Positions 30,001 through 45,000 of a stretch of DNA of 64,000 nt are shown here, one piece after another (positions within the stretch are counted from its first letter, which is position 1; each line of letters begins with the position of its first letter). The notes beneath the pieces are model-generated. The model ran no database searches. It was not told where the DNA came from and saw nothing but the letters and a program-made list of their open reading frames with translations. Source of the stretch: Arcuatula senhousia (lineage: Eukaryota > Mollusca > Bivalvia > Mytilida > Mytilidae); NCBI GenBank assembly GCA_963971305.1, contig OZ020311.1, forward strand, positions 7,998,001-8,062,000, given 5' to 3'. A program made the position numbers and the translations under genes.

Positions 30001-33000
30001 AGGGGAGATAATTGGACTTAGACTTTTTAAATACATTATTCAAAGGAAGACCCCGTAAGCGCAACTCCTCCTAAACCGCTTGATGGATTTTGATGAAACT
30101 TTACATAAAGGAAGTACATCATATGTAGATGTGCATGAAGAATTTTCATTGCACTCTGACATCATTCAGGGGAGATAATTGGACTTAAACTTTTTAAATA
30201 CATTATTCAATGGGAGACCCCGTAAGCGCAACTACTCCTAAACCGCTTGATGGATTTTGATGAAACTTTACATGAAGGAAGTACATCATATGTAGATGTG
30301 CATGAAGAATTTTCATTGCACTCTGAGATCATTCAGGGGAGACAATTGGACTTGAGATTTGAGTCCAATATGAAGCGGGGGGTATCCTTTTGTGAGCTCG
30401 CTCACAGTATTACTTGTTGGAATATTCTATCCTATAAACAGTTAATCGCCCCCTGAGTTTTCATTCAATAATGGAACATTCTATCCTATAAACAGTTAAT
30501 CACCCCTGAGTTTTCATTCCAATATGGAACATTCTATCTTATAAACAACTAATCGCCCCTGAGATTTCATACAATAATGGAACATTCTATTTTTTAAACA
30601 GCTGATCATCCCTGAGTTTTCATTCAATAATGGAACATTAGATCTTTTTAACAGCTAATCACCCCTGACTGGAACATTCAATCTTCTTAACAGCTAATCA
30701 CCCCTGAGTTTTCATTCTTTAGTAGAACATGCTATCCTATAAACAGTTAAGCCCCCTGAGTTTTCATTCAATAATGGAACATTCTTTCTAAAACAGTTAA
30801 TCACCCCTGAGTTTTCAATTAGTAATGGAACATTTTAAAAATTTCTCACCCCTGAGTTTATATTCAATAATGAACATGATGAAAACTCAGGGGTTACATC
30901 CCAGCTCCTTTAAAAAGCATTAAACATGAGCATTTTATCAAAAATTGAAATGAATTTATTATATCTATTATTTATTATTTATCTATTTATTTTCATTTAA
31001 TAATGGAACCTGAGTTTTCGTTCAACTTTTATAAACATAGAATCACCCCTAAGTTTTCACTCAATAATGAACCATTATATCTTTTAAACTTTTAATCACC
31101 CCTGGGTTTCCATTCAATAATGGAACATTCTATCATTTAAATTGTTAATCACCCCTGAGTTTGCATTCAGAAATGGAACATTCTATCTTCTAAACAGCTA
31201 TTAAACCCTGAGTTTTCATTCAATAATTGAACATTCTATCTTATAAACAGTTAATCACTCCTGAGATTTCATTCAATAATGGAACATTCTATCTTCTTAA
31301 CAACTCATCGCCCCTAAGTTTTTGTTCAATAATGGAACATTCTATCCTGCAAACAGTTAATCACCCCTGAGATTTCATTCAATAATGGAGCATTCTATCT
31401 TCTTAACAGCTAATCACCCCTGATTATCGTTCAATAGTGGAACATTCTATCCTATAAACATTAATCACCCTGAGTTTTCATTCATTCATGGAACATTCTA
31501 TCTAAAACAGTTAATCACCCCTGAGTTTTCATTCAATAATGGAACATTCTTTCTAAAACAGTTAATCACCCCTGAGTTTTCAATTAGTAATGGAACATTT
31601 TAAAAATTTCTCACCCCTGAGTTTATATTCAATAATGAACATGATGAAAACTCAGGGGTTACATCCCAGCTCCTTTAAAAAGCATTAAACATGAGCATTT
31701 TATCAAAAATTGAAATGAATTTATTATATCTAGGTCCTGCTATGGTTTATTGTTGAATTCTTTATACAGTCTTTGCTGTACACATACTCAAAACTGATCT
31801 TAAATAAAGCTTTTTAAAGTAAACATACTGGTGAACCTTAATCAAGTAAAGTTACCGACAGATGAAGTATTCTAAAAGTATTTTCCTAGACTTTCAAATA
31901 TTTTAATCATACATAAACATGGATCATTTCTTTATTGTTGACAGTGTTGCTAAAGATTACACAAGATTGCTGAAGTATGGAGACTCCTTGTATAGATGTA
32001 AACAGTTAAAGAAAGCAGCTCTTGGAAGGTAAAGTTAACAAAGATATCAAATTAAAGGACAATTTTATGTCACTTTCAACATGTTGCAAAGGGACATATA
32101 GGGTTTTTTTCACACTTTCCATTGTCTTGCGCCATTTCCTGCATCTTCACAAAAATTTTCGTCACATTTTTATGGACAACTACATGTCACAGCCTCCTGA
32201 TGTTTGACAAGTTGTAAAGCAAATTTTATGACGGTGATTTATCTACTTCCTGTTTACCGAATATTTTAAGATGCATGCGACATATTTCATCAAAGGAAGA
32301 CCACCATTCTAGTTAGATTATTGCAATAAAAAAATAAGCTTTAAAAAATGCAAAAAATGTTACATGCAAAATATAAGCAATATGTAAATCAACATTCAAT
32401 ATTTCAAAACCATGAAAACAAAAAGCTTCAACATAAAATGCACAAAAATTATCAACCACAAACATGACAAAATCATCTCCAAAGAATAGGAAGGTCTTTG
32501 ATATGGAAGTGAAAAATATTAATTTCCTATTTTACAACTATCCACCTACATATTTGAATCCATAATGCTGCGTAAGAATTTTATAAAAATGACAATATAT
32601 TTGTTTGCTATAGAATGTGCACCATCATGAAGAGACAGAAACAGAGTTTGGAGTATTTAGAACAAGTCCGACAACATTTATCAAGATTGCCTTCCATAGA
32701 TCCTAACACCAGAACTCTATTGATTTGTGGCTTTCCCAATGTTGGGAAGTCAAGTTTCATTAATAAGGTAGACAGACATTTTCAAGCTATAAATGTTCAG
32801 GCTTATAGAACATGTAGCATTATTTATCAAGACTTTCTTCCATTAGCCCTTAATACACTAAAATATTATAGTAAATGTAAGATTGTTTTAAACATTGTTT
32901 TTAAAGGGAGATAATTTGTAAAGAAATAATTTAGAATATTACACATTGATTTGTTGTTTTCTAGTTTAGATAAACATTTCTCACTATTTTAAAAACGAAC

Positions 33001-36000
33001 TTAGTATATGATCTTTATTTGTCTATTAAGAAGTATAATTTATTTCTTTTCTGTTTTTATTTTTAGATAACCAGAGCAGATGTAGAAGTTCAGCCTTACG
33101 CATTCACAACAAAGTCGTTATATGTAGGACATACTGACTATAAATATCTCAGGTGGCAGGTATGTTTGACCTTTGACCTACAGAAATATTTAATCAAAAT
33201 AGTGTTTCATGCATGCTCAAAATCACGGCCACAAGTCAGCAGCAAAAATATTGTTAAGTTGGCATTAAATTCTGATTAAATTTAAATTGATGACTGATTA
33301 AAAATGATCATACTAGTTATGGAAGCTTAAGTCTAGAATTGTGAAACATTGTTGAAACATGAAAGAAATGACAAAGTTCTTTAAATTTCACTGCTTAATA
33401 AATCAATGCTATCTTTTGGTAAAATCTTGTGCTCTACTTCTGTGATTATTTTTACAGGTTGTTGATACTCCTGGTATTCTGGATCACAGCTTAGAAGAGA
33501 GAAACACAATAGAAATGCAGGCCATTACAGCTCTAGCTCATTTACGGGCTGCAGTTTTATATGTGATGGATGTGTCAGAACAGTGTGGTCACTCGTTGGA
33601 ACAGCAGGTAATAAATCTCATTTTCAAAACACAAAAGAAATGCAAGCTATTATTATATAGATATAGATGAAATATCGTGATTTCTCAGTTAAATAAATGT
33701 CCAGATGTTCACAGAGTGAATTACAGGATTTAATTAACCCTCGTGAGAATTTATCTAACCCTCGTGAATTTTCCCGCAAAATATAAGTAAACATGATTAG
33801 CCGGGACTACTTTCTTCACAACTTGTTGTTTACGTCATCGGAATGTACACAATGTACTTTAGTGGTGTGTGTAAAGAACAGATTTTACACGCTCAATGAC
33901 GAGTCCGCAATTTTCCAAAATAAAAGTTATAACAATAAAATAATACATTTCTCTATTTGATTTTCTGGCACTAAACATGTTGCCTTTATGTTGGAAGTTT
34001 CAATCTTTTACTATGACAATAATAAATCAATTAATTTAAAACAAAAAAAATATAAACAAAACAAACTTCCTTTCTCCACCCCTTTCAAAAATTCGTCTGC
34101 TACAAAATAAAAATAAAAATGTCTGAGCCCTTTGATGCATACACTGCGGCTATATTAACACAAACATTAGAAATTAGTGAATTAGAACTTGTGGAAAATG
34201 GTGATGTACCAGAGTTCCAAATACTCAACCAAATAAATCCTGAAAATGAGGCCCCCAGGACCAAAAATACAGAAAATCAAAATGAAAACAACAGATTCCG
34301 AAACATTAATTTTGAAGATATTGATCACTTTCTAGATGATAATGTTAATGACAATACTAAAAGGAAGACTGATGCGGATATTAAACTTTTTAAATCTTTC
34401 CTGACCAGTGTTAACGAATCCCTTGAGTTTGAGAAATTTAGTGCAGAACAATTAAATCAAAGGGTCTGTGAATTTCTGCTATCAGTACGTAAGCGTGACG
34501 GACAGGAATATGAGCCTTCAACCCTAAAAGGCTTTCTCTGTAGTATTGACAGATTTCTTGTACAAAACAATTCTAAGTTCAGCTTAAATAGGGGTCCAGA
34601 ATTCGAAAAGTGTAGGAGAGTATTAACTGCAAAACAAAAACAGTTAAAAAGTAAAGGTTTTGGAAATAAGCCTCAGGCATCAGATGAGCTAACAGACAAA
34701 GATATTGATGAGTTGTACAAACATGGTCTATTAGGTACACATTCAGCATTGGCAATAACTAATCTTTTACATCTGACTTTTACTACACACTTGGGTATGA
34801 GGGGTGGAAAGGAGCAAAAGGATCTGAAATTCGGTGACATAAGTATTGGAATTGACAGTGAGGGTGATGAATTCCTTTGCCTTACCAAGGAACGGCAGAC
34901 AAAAACCCGTCAAGGAGGGGATCCAAATGACACAAGACAAGTTAAATCTAAAGCCTGGGCACATCATGACAAAAATAGATGTCCAGTAAATGCATTTCGC
35001 ATTTTTTCAGAAAAAAGGCCTGCAAAAATGAAAACAGAGGACTCCCCATTTTTCTTAGCTATCAATCATCTTAGTCGTGGTGAATCTCATAAATGGTTCA
35101 AAGAAAATGCTATGGGAATAAACACCATATATGGTTTGATCAAACAACTTGTTAAATCTTGTCCAACCATCTCTGATGAGAGAAAGCTTACAAATCACAG
35201 TGCACGTAAACATTTAGTACAAAAGTTGCAGGATAAAGGGGTCCAGAACACAGAAATCATGCAAATAAGTGGACATAAAAATGTTGCCAGTATCAACACT
35301 TATTCACGTCTAAATGAAAAACAACAAAAAAGTATTTCAGAAGTATTGAACGACACATCTGGAAAGAAAACTTATCAGTCTACTTCAACATCTGATCAAA
35401 CACAACTAGCATTATGTGCCCCACAAAGGTTTTCTCATGCTCCACACCATGGTCATCCACTTTTGCCACTACATGATCAAGATGTTAATTCACATCATAT
35501 ACATTTGTACCATCAACACAAATGACATCAGACACCAGGATGTCTTCAGTTTTCCAGGGGAACACATATATTCACGGTGGCACATTCAACTTTATAACTA
35601 ATCATGGGAACAACAGGAGCCCAAAACTAGCTTCATGTATAAATCAAGATGCAGAACTTTCCCCACCACGCCCAAAGAGATTCAAAAGGATTCTGCCTTT
35701 ATCATACGACAGTGAATCTGATTAAACTTTAGTTCTCTAATGGAACATTCAATTTTTTGATTTCTGAACATTTGTTAAATTCAAAATTGTTTTTTATTTC
35801 ATGTTGTACAAAAAAAGTACATGTTTAGTCCAATATCATTGCTTATTAAATGTTGTTGATAGTTAAGTACACGTTGCATTATTTGCAGGTACAAAAATGT
35901 ATTTATGCATACAGACTATTTGAAATATAAATATAAACAATGATTTTCATATTTGTCAGAAAAAATTTCAAAAATACATATTTCACTTACATGTACTTAA

Positions 36001-39000
36001 TAAAACAAATGATTTTAAAAAGGTCAATTCAGTAAAATGAGAACATTATATGTTAATCGTGCCATTTTATCTACATTGTAATTTCCTTAAAAGAAGTTAG
36101 GGAATAATAAAATTTGGAAAAAAAATCATTAATATATCTGTTTCAAGTAGTCTGTTTGAAAGAAACAGAGGTACCAATAGAGCATAATGTGAAACGTTAA
36201 ACAGAAAAGACAAAATCAGTTAAACAATAAAACACATAAAACAACTGAACAGCAATGAAAAAGTCAAGTCATAACGAGAGTTAACTCAGGTTCTCCTGAA
36301 TGAATGAAACTAAATTAAATGTAACAAATGCCTTAATATTAGACTCATCAGACATACATGTACTCAAGTCAAAAGTTGAAAGGTCAAATTGATTACTTAT
36401 ATATACAATCATTTATACCATGAAAAAAAAGTGTTTTTTTCAAATGTTGCGGGTCTGCCCATTTGTCACAGAATTTGGTGAAGAAGGACATACAATCTAG
36501 CAAATAACACTTGAATAATTTAATTAATAAGGAAAATTGATTTATAGCTTGAGGTCTGGTAAAAACAAAACTGTAGATCACCAACAAATGTAAAATGGCA
36601 TTGCAGAGTAGTAGATCTGTGTTTTTCTATCATTTTTACTATAAAAAAAACTTTAAACTGGGCATGGGAACACCTCAGGGCCCAACTGAACCCACCTATG
36701 AATATGTGCATGTAATGAGTGTCAAATGTAAAATGTTATTATACATCTATCATGGCTATGGTCATAATATGGATACCAATCTTAATAACAAACCAAGTAT
36801 TTCATGTTTACCTGAGAGTCTGTCATAATTTCAGTTTATTAATGTGAGCATTAATTACTTAATCAAAAATAGACGTCACAATCCAACACAAGAAAGGGTG
36901 GAATGAAACTTACATTGACGGATGGTCTATATTTAAAAGCATAGCGATGTCATCCCTGTCACACATACAGTACAAATTAATCAATATAAAAACTCATACA
37001 CTACATAAAGCATGAAACAAACATGATAACCCGAAATGTTTACAATTTGAGGTCAGGAATCAATACACTAATTACGTCAACAAATCATGATTATATCAAT
37101 ACGCTGTTATTGATCAGTGTTTTCGTGAATCTTTTGATAATTGTTTTGTAACGTTAATTGTTATAAAACATTGAAAATTTCTATATAATAAAAAGTATAA
37201 CTAATTCAGGGTGACGAATATCGATTTTAATATCACTCGTGTCGAATAACGCTAGGGGATTAAACTCGTGCGCGGAACAAGTTCCGCGCACTTGTTTAAT
37301 CCCTGCGTTATTCGCACTAGTGATATTAAAATCGATATTCGTCACCCTGAATTAGTTATACTATAATTACTACCCTAGCACATTTAATTGCTGCAGTTCT
37401 ATATGCCATGGACATATCAGAACAGTGTGGTCAAGCATTAGAACAGCAGATATTTTTGCTTTACCAGGATTCAGTTTCATTCTTATTTGTTTCACAGAAA
37501 AAGAACACAAGTTACAAAACCTAGCTATGTATTGTTACTCTTCTTTTGAGCTACTGTTCATATCAATGTTTGTAAACTACACAATAAATATAAGTATTAT
37601 ATATCAATAACTTTTATTGTAAATACATGTATTATTATCATATTTAATGTATTTAAAATCAAAAATTAGATTATTTTTCTAAGAACATATGTAAAAAGCA
37701 ATTTTCAGACCGGGTCAGTAAAGTCATTTAAAAGCGAATAAAAAAAAAAACTAATACTGATTATATATGATAAGTCCAGAAATCATGATTGCTAATTAGC
37801 TTTTCTTCTTATTTTCCAGCTTGAACTATTTAACAATATCAAACCACTGTTTGCTAACAAACCATTGATGGTGTGTGTTAATAAGATAGATGTAATGAAG
37901 GTTGATGAACTCACAGAAGACAAACAGGTATACAAATGTAATGAAAAAACAAAAGGATATGACTAGTCCAAAAAGGCCCTTCATGACAAATGAAAAAGGA
38001 AGGACACAACATGAAAAACCCAAAGAAAATCCAACTTATCTGCAATGAATATGAACTCAATTCAAAACAAGAGTAAACTCAGGTGCTTTTTAAAAGATAA
38101 CCAGTTCCTGTTTGTTATTACACAGCCATTAACAAAACTACTTAAATAAACATTTTACAAAATGTTAACATTTTTGTGACCCTATCCTTTCGTAAAGCCG
38201 ATGACTTTTGTGTGTTTGAGCAGATACTGTAAAACCCAACAAAATCAATTTTGCTTAAAAGATGAAAAAGATGTTTAAAGTTGTTTTAAGTGAAGCAGAT
38301 TTTATTGAAATGTCAAACTGTACACACTAAAATAGCCGGGTTTTCAAATTAAACATATACCAAAATAGCCTGGTTTATGATAGATTATTAAGCCTTATTA
38401 AGTCATACAAGTTATTGGGTGCCAAATACATCCTTATTAATGTCACTTGAAGAGTAAATTGTAACGTAAAGTAAATTTATATCTTTAAATCAAAATTTTA
38501 ACTAAATCATACTGTGGATTCATTTATTTTTGTGAGAACCAATTTTCATGGTTTGGGGAAAAAGGATCAGTTTGTGGGTTCTTAAATGTGTGGTTCTGAA
38601 GTCTGCTGCATACAGATCAATGTCAATTTTCCTTTTCATGGTGTTTTATAGCTAATAAAATGTTTAATTATCCAAAGCTGAACAGGGACTAATCAAGATA
38701 CTCCAAGTACCCGTACTTAATCCTCCTATTATATGTGTTACAATGGAATTTGATCTTTTTGATCAGTTTAAACTCACATCTATAGAGAGGAGATTATCTT
38801 GTTATATGAAGGAAAAATTTTCCTAGTATATGAGATTTACCTGTTGAAAATTTCACATTGGCAAAATAGCTCAAAATGGTATTTATACAAAAGAAAATGT
38901 GCAAAATAAATGTCAAAGAGTTGTTCAAAACATTTAATTCATAAAAGAAAATTATTTAGTAGCAAAAGTCATAGATATAAGCAATTTCTCTCAGAGATAG

Positions 39001-42000
39001 GAGGTTTTTCCCACAGGTAAAAATCATCTACCTATGAGTAGTTTTCATTTTCAATGAAGGTGTGAGTTGAACTGATCAAAAAAAGATTAGCTTCTATTAT
39101 TACAAAGTTCTGTAGAAAGATTAAGCACCAGCACTCCAAAGTACCTTGATGAGTTCCTGTTCAGCTTTGGGAAAAGAAACATTTTATTGGCTAAAAATTT
39201 CATGGGTCAAGTCCACCCACAAAAATAATGAAAATTGATACCCAAAAATAATAATGAAACCACAGTAGTTTCTATAGAAAAAAATAGTTGTAGATTTGAT
39301 TAAATCTTTATTTGTAGCAAATCTTTGAGCAGTTTGAGACAGACGATATCCCAGTTTTACAGATGAGTACACTGACAGAAGAGGGGGTGTTTGAAGTCAA
39401 ATCTCAGGTACACATATAAAAATGCAACTTTGTCCAGTCTGCATAAAAATGAGTTGTGAGTTGTGTGTTTTTACCCAATCAACACTTATAGGTTATATCA
39501 GGGCAAGGCTGTTAGGGCTATTCCATAAAAAATATCTCCTGGGGGCAGAACGCCCATCAAATTTAGGGGTACCACCAATACATTTAATTTTATGTATTGC
39601 AATGCATTGTATTTAGAATTTTTGTATCTGACTCCCCACCAACAGAATTTAAATTAAAGTGCGTTCTCCCCACGGGATATATTTTTTTTCTGGAATAGCC
39701 CTTAAAGAATGATCTCAATTACACAAAGCTATTAATGAAAAACTAATATTCATACATTTTCATATACACTCTTTCATAAATATACCTTATGACTAGTAAC
39801 TATTTAAAAACTGTGTCTAATGCTTATGACTGACATATTTTTATTATAGGCATGTGAAAGATTACTAGCATTTAGAGTAGAATCAAAAATCAAGACAAAG
39901 AAAGTAAATGACATACTGAACAGATTACATGTAGCAGTTCCATCAAAGAGAGACGCTAAGGTAGAGATATATTTTAGAGAAATCATAGTTTTGACCAAAT
40001 GATTAATACATGGCAAAAAGAAGTCAGTATTTGAGTTATAATTAAAAGCTTTCAAAATGCTTGCTTCTTGTAAATTTTTATTAAAATGTTGTAAATTTGG
40101 GGTACAGAGCAAAAATGAATGCCTCAAAATCTTGTAGAATCTTGTATTTTCATGGGTACAAATTTCATGGTTTGAAGAAAAACCATCAGTCCGTGGATTC
40201 CGTTTAGTGCAGTATTAAATTTTGTGGGTCAGGCACACCATGAAAATTGATAACGTACAAACAATAATGAAACCACAGTATCTATACTACTAAAATAACG
40301 AAGCGTTTTTTTCTAGCCGGGTTGCAGCCTAAAGAACAAATGCTACGACCAAGCTTCATATATCAAAAACAGGGGATGGTTGTGCCCTTTAAAAATTTGA
40401 ATAGTGCATGTGCAATTATGTCTGCAATTTGCTAATTAACCTAATTAATTAATCCGGAAAACCTATAACCGTCATTGTTCCAGAATTGGCCACTGATTTT
40501 AGAATGATGGAAATTATTTCCCCTGTTTTCTGACAATTACAAAAAAAAATCCCACAAAACTTTTCCATTAATTTTGCTATATATTCAAAAGATTTTATAT
40601 AATAGGTTATATTGGAAAATTTACTATAAAATTGGGATATGGAGGTGCTTGCAAAACCTTACCCCTGCTTTTTAGCTCACCTGACCCGAAGGGTCATGTG
40701 AGCTATTGGCGTCCTTCGTCCATCCGTCGTCCGTCCGTAAACTTTTTCAAACGTTAACTCCTCTGACACCATAAGTCCAATTGCAACCAAACTTGATATG
40801 GTTGTTCATTAGCATTCGGTGCTTAGAACTGATGTGGGGATTTTTGATTCGTCGTAAAACATGGCCGCCATGGCTAAAAATAGAACATAGGGGTAGAATG
40901 CAGTTTTTTGCAAATAACTCAAAAACGGCTACAGATATCAAAATTCTGGCATAGGGTAAAAGTGATCAGCACCTCAAGATCTACCTACCCTGAAATTTTG
41001 AAGAAAATCCAACAACCCATGTAGGAGTTATTGCCCTTTTTGTGGATTTTTTGCAAATTTTGCACCTGTTTAGCTCAATATCTTGAAAACTATACTAGAT
41101 ATTTTAGAAATTTAAATTGCATATTGTTTAGCACATCAAGATCTACAAAATATGTAATAGGGTCAACATTGTAGGACCATTCCTTTTAGGAGTTATTGCC
41201 CTTAGAACGTCAAAATTTAGCATTTTAACAGCATTTCTTCATTACATTGAAAACGTTAACTCCTCTGACACTTTAAGTTCAAATGGAACCAAACTTGGTA
41301 TAGTTGTTTATTAGCATTAGGTGTATAGAACTGATGTGGGGATTTTTGATTGGTCGTAAAACATGGCCGCTGCGGCTAAAAATAGAACATTTTAGAGAAA
41401 TCATAGTTTTGACCAAATGATTAATACATGGCAAAAAGAAGTCAGTATTTGAGTTATAATTAAAAGCTTTCAAAATGCTTGCTTCTTGTAAATTTTTATT
41501 AAAAGGTTGTAAATTTGGGGTACAGAGCAAAAATGAATGCCTCAAAATCTTGTAGAATCTTGTATTTTCATGGGTACAAATTTCATGGTTTGAAGAAAAA
41601 CCATCAGTCCGTGGATTCTGTTTAGTGCAGTATTAAATTTTGTGGGTCAGGCACACCATGAAAATTGATAACGTACAAACAATAATGAAATTTTGCACCT
41701 GTTTAGCTCAATATCTTGAAAACTATACTAGATATTTTAGAAATTTAAATTGCATATTGTTTAGCACATCAAGATCTACAAAATATGTAATAGGGTCAAC
41801 ATTGTAGGACCATTCCTTTTAGGAGTTATTGCCCTTAGAACGTCAAAATTAAGCATTTTAACAGCATTTCTTCATTACATTGAAAACGTTAACTCCTCTG
41901 ACACTTTAAGTCCAATCAGAACCAAACTTGGTATTATTGTTTATTATTATTAGGTGTATAAAACTGTTGTGGGGATTTTTGATTGGTTGTAAAACATGGC

Positions 42001-45000
42001 CACTGTGGCTAAAAATAGAACATTAGGTTAAACTGCATTTTTATGCAAATAACTCAAAAAGTGTGACAGATTTTTAGATTTTGATTGAGAACAAAAGTGA
42101 TCAGCACCTTAATATCCACCATATTATCAGATGACCCCCTTATTAATCTTATGACCCTTTCAACGTCAAATAGATTTTGCCTAATAACCTTTACTTCAGG
42201 CACATATGTCAGGTGAGCGATTCAGGCACCTGGGAGCCTCTTGTATATATATATTGAAAATATTCAGTTACTCAACCTGAAAATCAAGGTCAAGGTAAAA
42301 AGATGGGGATGTGCAACGATGCTAAGCTACTACTAGGGCATATGCATACCAAGTTTCATCGACCTACGACCTATAGTTCTTGAGATATGGATGTGCTCCC
42401 ATAAAACCTGACCCAAAAAGTTAACGCTGCCGCCAACGGTAAAGTAACACCTATGTCCCCCACTGCTTTGCAGACGAGACAATAAAATAAAAACTTACTT
42501 ACAGATAAATATACCGTAGAACCTTTAATTTGCGATTAGCACAACCAGGTAAGGTCATACAAATCCAATGCTTTTGTTGTGTGGTCTATTTTTTAAAGCA
42601 AAGCAACAATTGATTCTCCCGCGAATTCGCAGGTTTTTCCTAGTTAGTTGTATTGAAATAAAACAAAACAAGACAAGAAAGGAGTGCTTCCATTCATGTT
42701 GGTTAATTCTTAGAAGAAGAATTCAATGTCCTTTGCATTTTTTCTAAATTAAAAAAAAAAACATGATTTTCTCTCAAGCTCATAATCTTACATAATTGAT
42801 ATTTCCCCAAAATGTATTTCTATCTGTGTGTGATTTGTTAATTTTATATTGTTTGCTTTCAGGAGCGTCCACCATGTATTCCTCAAGCTGTTCTGGATAA
42901 GAGAAAAGCCATGGAAACAGATAAACAAAAGAAAAAACTTGTAAGTTTCCAGTTTTATTTGAACATTTCTAAAATATTATAATTTTTTTTTTCTTCAGTC
43001 CTTTTGCCATTTGTAGCCAGATTTCACGGAATAAAAAATCTGGGTTATGAAATAGTGAATGTCAGGGGGGGGGGGGGAAGAAATTTTATAACAGTTTTCT
43101 CAGCAACTACTAATCATTGCCTATTGATATTTTGTATACAGCATCAGGTGGGGGTTAAATAACCCAGGATTAGATTTCAGGTCTATCACTCACCTTCTTC
43201 CTGTTCAATGAAATCCAGCAATTTTTGACTTTGACAGATTTTCCCCCTGTTAGATAACTATTATGATAAAAACTTGACAATTTTCAAGAACACCTCTCTA
43301 TTGGTTACTGCCATTGGAGTAGTTATTCCAAAAAGAAAAAGAGTTGGGTGCACTTAAGCCAAAGTCTTAAAGACTTATAACCAAATATAAAATTTTATCT
43401 TTATATTTCTACAGGAGAGAGATTTAGAAGTAGAACAAGGAGATGATTACTATCTAGACCTTAGAAGTAAGTTATTAGAAGTAGTGTTTAACTTAAGTGA
43501 AAAAAGGGTGAGAAGAATATACATGTATGGATATATATGATTATATATTTATGTGACACAAAATCACATGAAAGATATTAAGATGGAAAAAAACAAAGAC
43601 ATTGCTTTGTTTTTCATCCTAAAGTCACAGGCAAACATTCAACATATAGCAAATATTTGCACCCCACATGTTGAATACAGCCTCTAGTACCATAAAACAG
43701 TGAACCACTCAACACTCAATTATGAAGTAAATTTTTACCACAAATGTCTTTAGATCTTATAAACATTAAAGACTCAATGTAAACAAGTTTCACTATTCAA
43801 TCAAATACAAAAACAGTGCAGTTTTACCCAGTGGCTTATTGCTGTGATGCATTACTTCTTTTATGATCAGTATTTTAAATTTCTCTTTTGATTTACATTA
43901 TAACAGAACACTGGGACTTAAGGAAACCAGAAGAAAAATATGATACAATACCTGAGATCTGGCAAGGACATAATGTGGCTGATTTTATTGACCCTGATAT
44001 CATGGAGGTCTGTATTGTAATGAAATGGCCAGAATGGCTTTGTCAGTTTTTTGGCAAAACATACATGGAATTCCCAAACTTGTTATTGTCCCTTAGTAAT
44101 GCTATTCATCACACTCTTGTAGGCACTAACAAATCTACAGTTCTCTATGAATTTTTTGTGCAATAAGACAATAACTAGCATCATAAATTCCTTGGCAAAG
44201 TAAAGTACTGGTTAAAAATGTTGGAGAAAGTAATTATCCTATGACCATAAAGATCCGGTCTCAGAACTACTGTCCAAAATTTATATTATGACAACCTGTT
44301 TGTGCAACTACCAAAATGAAAAAAAAAATTAACTTCTTGACCAATTTCCATAGATTATGATTTGACAATTTTTTTAAGTATCCACCAAACTTTGTAACTT
44401 ATGGTCTATGAACTACATTTGTAGTGTGTAACTTATGTATATGGTTAATAAGATACTTGAAGGTATATGCATGAGTTCATTGAGTTGAATACAAAATTTT
44501 GTAGGAAAGTCCAGAATTGAAAATGAAATTGGACTTCATATCCCTTGACAAACAATGTCTTTTTTTTCTAACTTTTCAGAAACTTAATGCTCTAGAAAAG
44601 GAAGAAGAATTGAGAGAACAGGCTGGTTACTATGAGAACGAGTCTAGTGAGGAAGACGAAGAGATGCAAGAAATCAGACAAACTGCTGCTAAGTAGGTTT
44701 ATGTTGCCATCACTCCTTTCCTTTCATTATTTTTCCTGGGTTATCATTTTTTTGGGGGGTTGTCGGAAATTGGTAGTGATCTTTATGCTGAAGACTTCAG
44801 AACCATGAATTTAGGAATCCATGAACTTGTCCTATTTCAACAAACCACCAAAGTTGGTACCCACGAAAATAAACGAATCCACAGTATGCGGATGATGCTA
44901 CATGGTCATAAAGCGTTGCTTAGAGCTTCATGAATAATTTTTCATATACTGTTACACTTCATGATAAAAACTACCAATTTTGTAACATTTTAGCGAAAGG

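Noticed and set aside
29578..31735. Regular short repeats resembling a CRISPR array
   Set aside because: Units are contiguous and diverged, with no unique spacers, and lie in an animal gene intron.
32615..32914. Separate 99-residue GTPase gene
   Set aside because: It is GTPBP4 exon 5 (to 32767) read on into the intron.
34119..35725. Phage or bacterial integrase, suggesting contamination
   Set aside because: Flanked on both sides by in-frame GTPBP4 exons, with AT-rich codon use like the region; Crypton elements are known in animals.
39804..40127. Minus-strand 107-residue protein with a paralogue at 41279-41545
   Set aside because: The two frames are alike only because the 302 bp intron segment is duplicated; one overlaps exon 10 antisense and neither has a domain.
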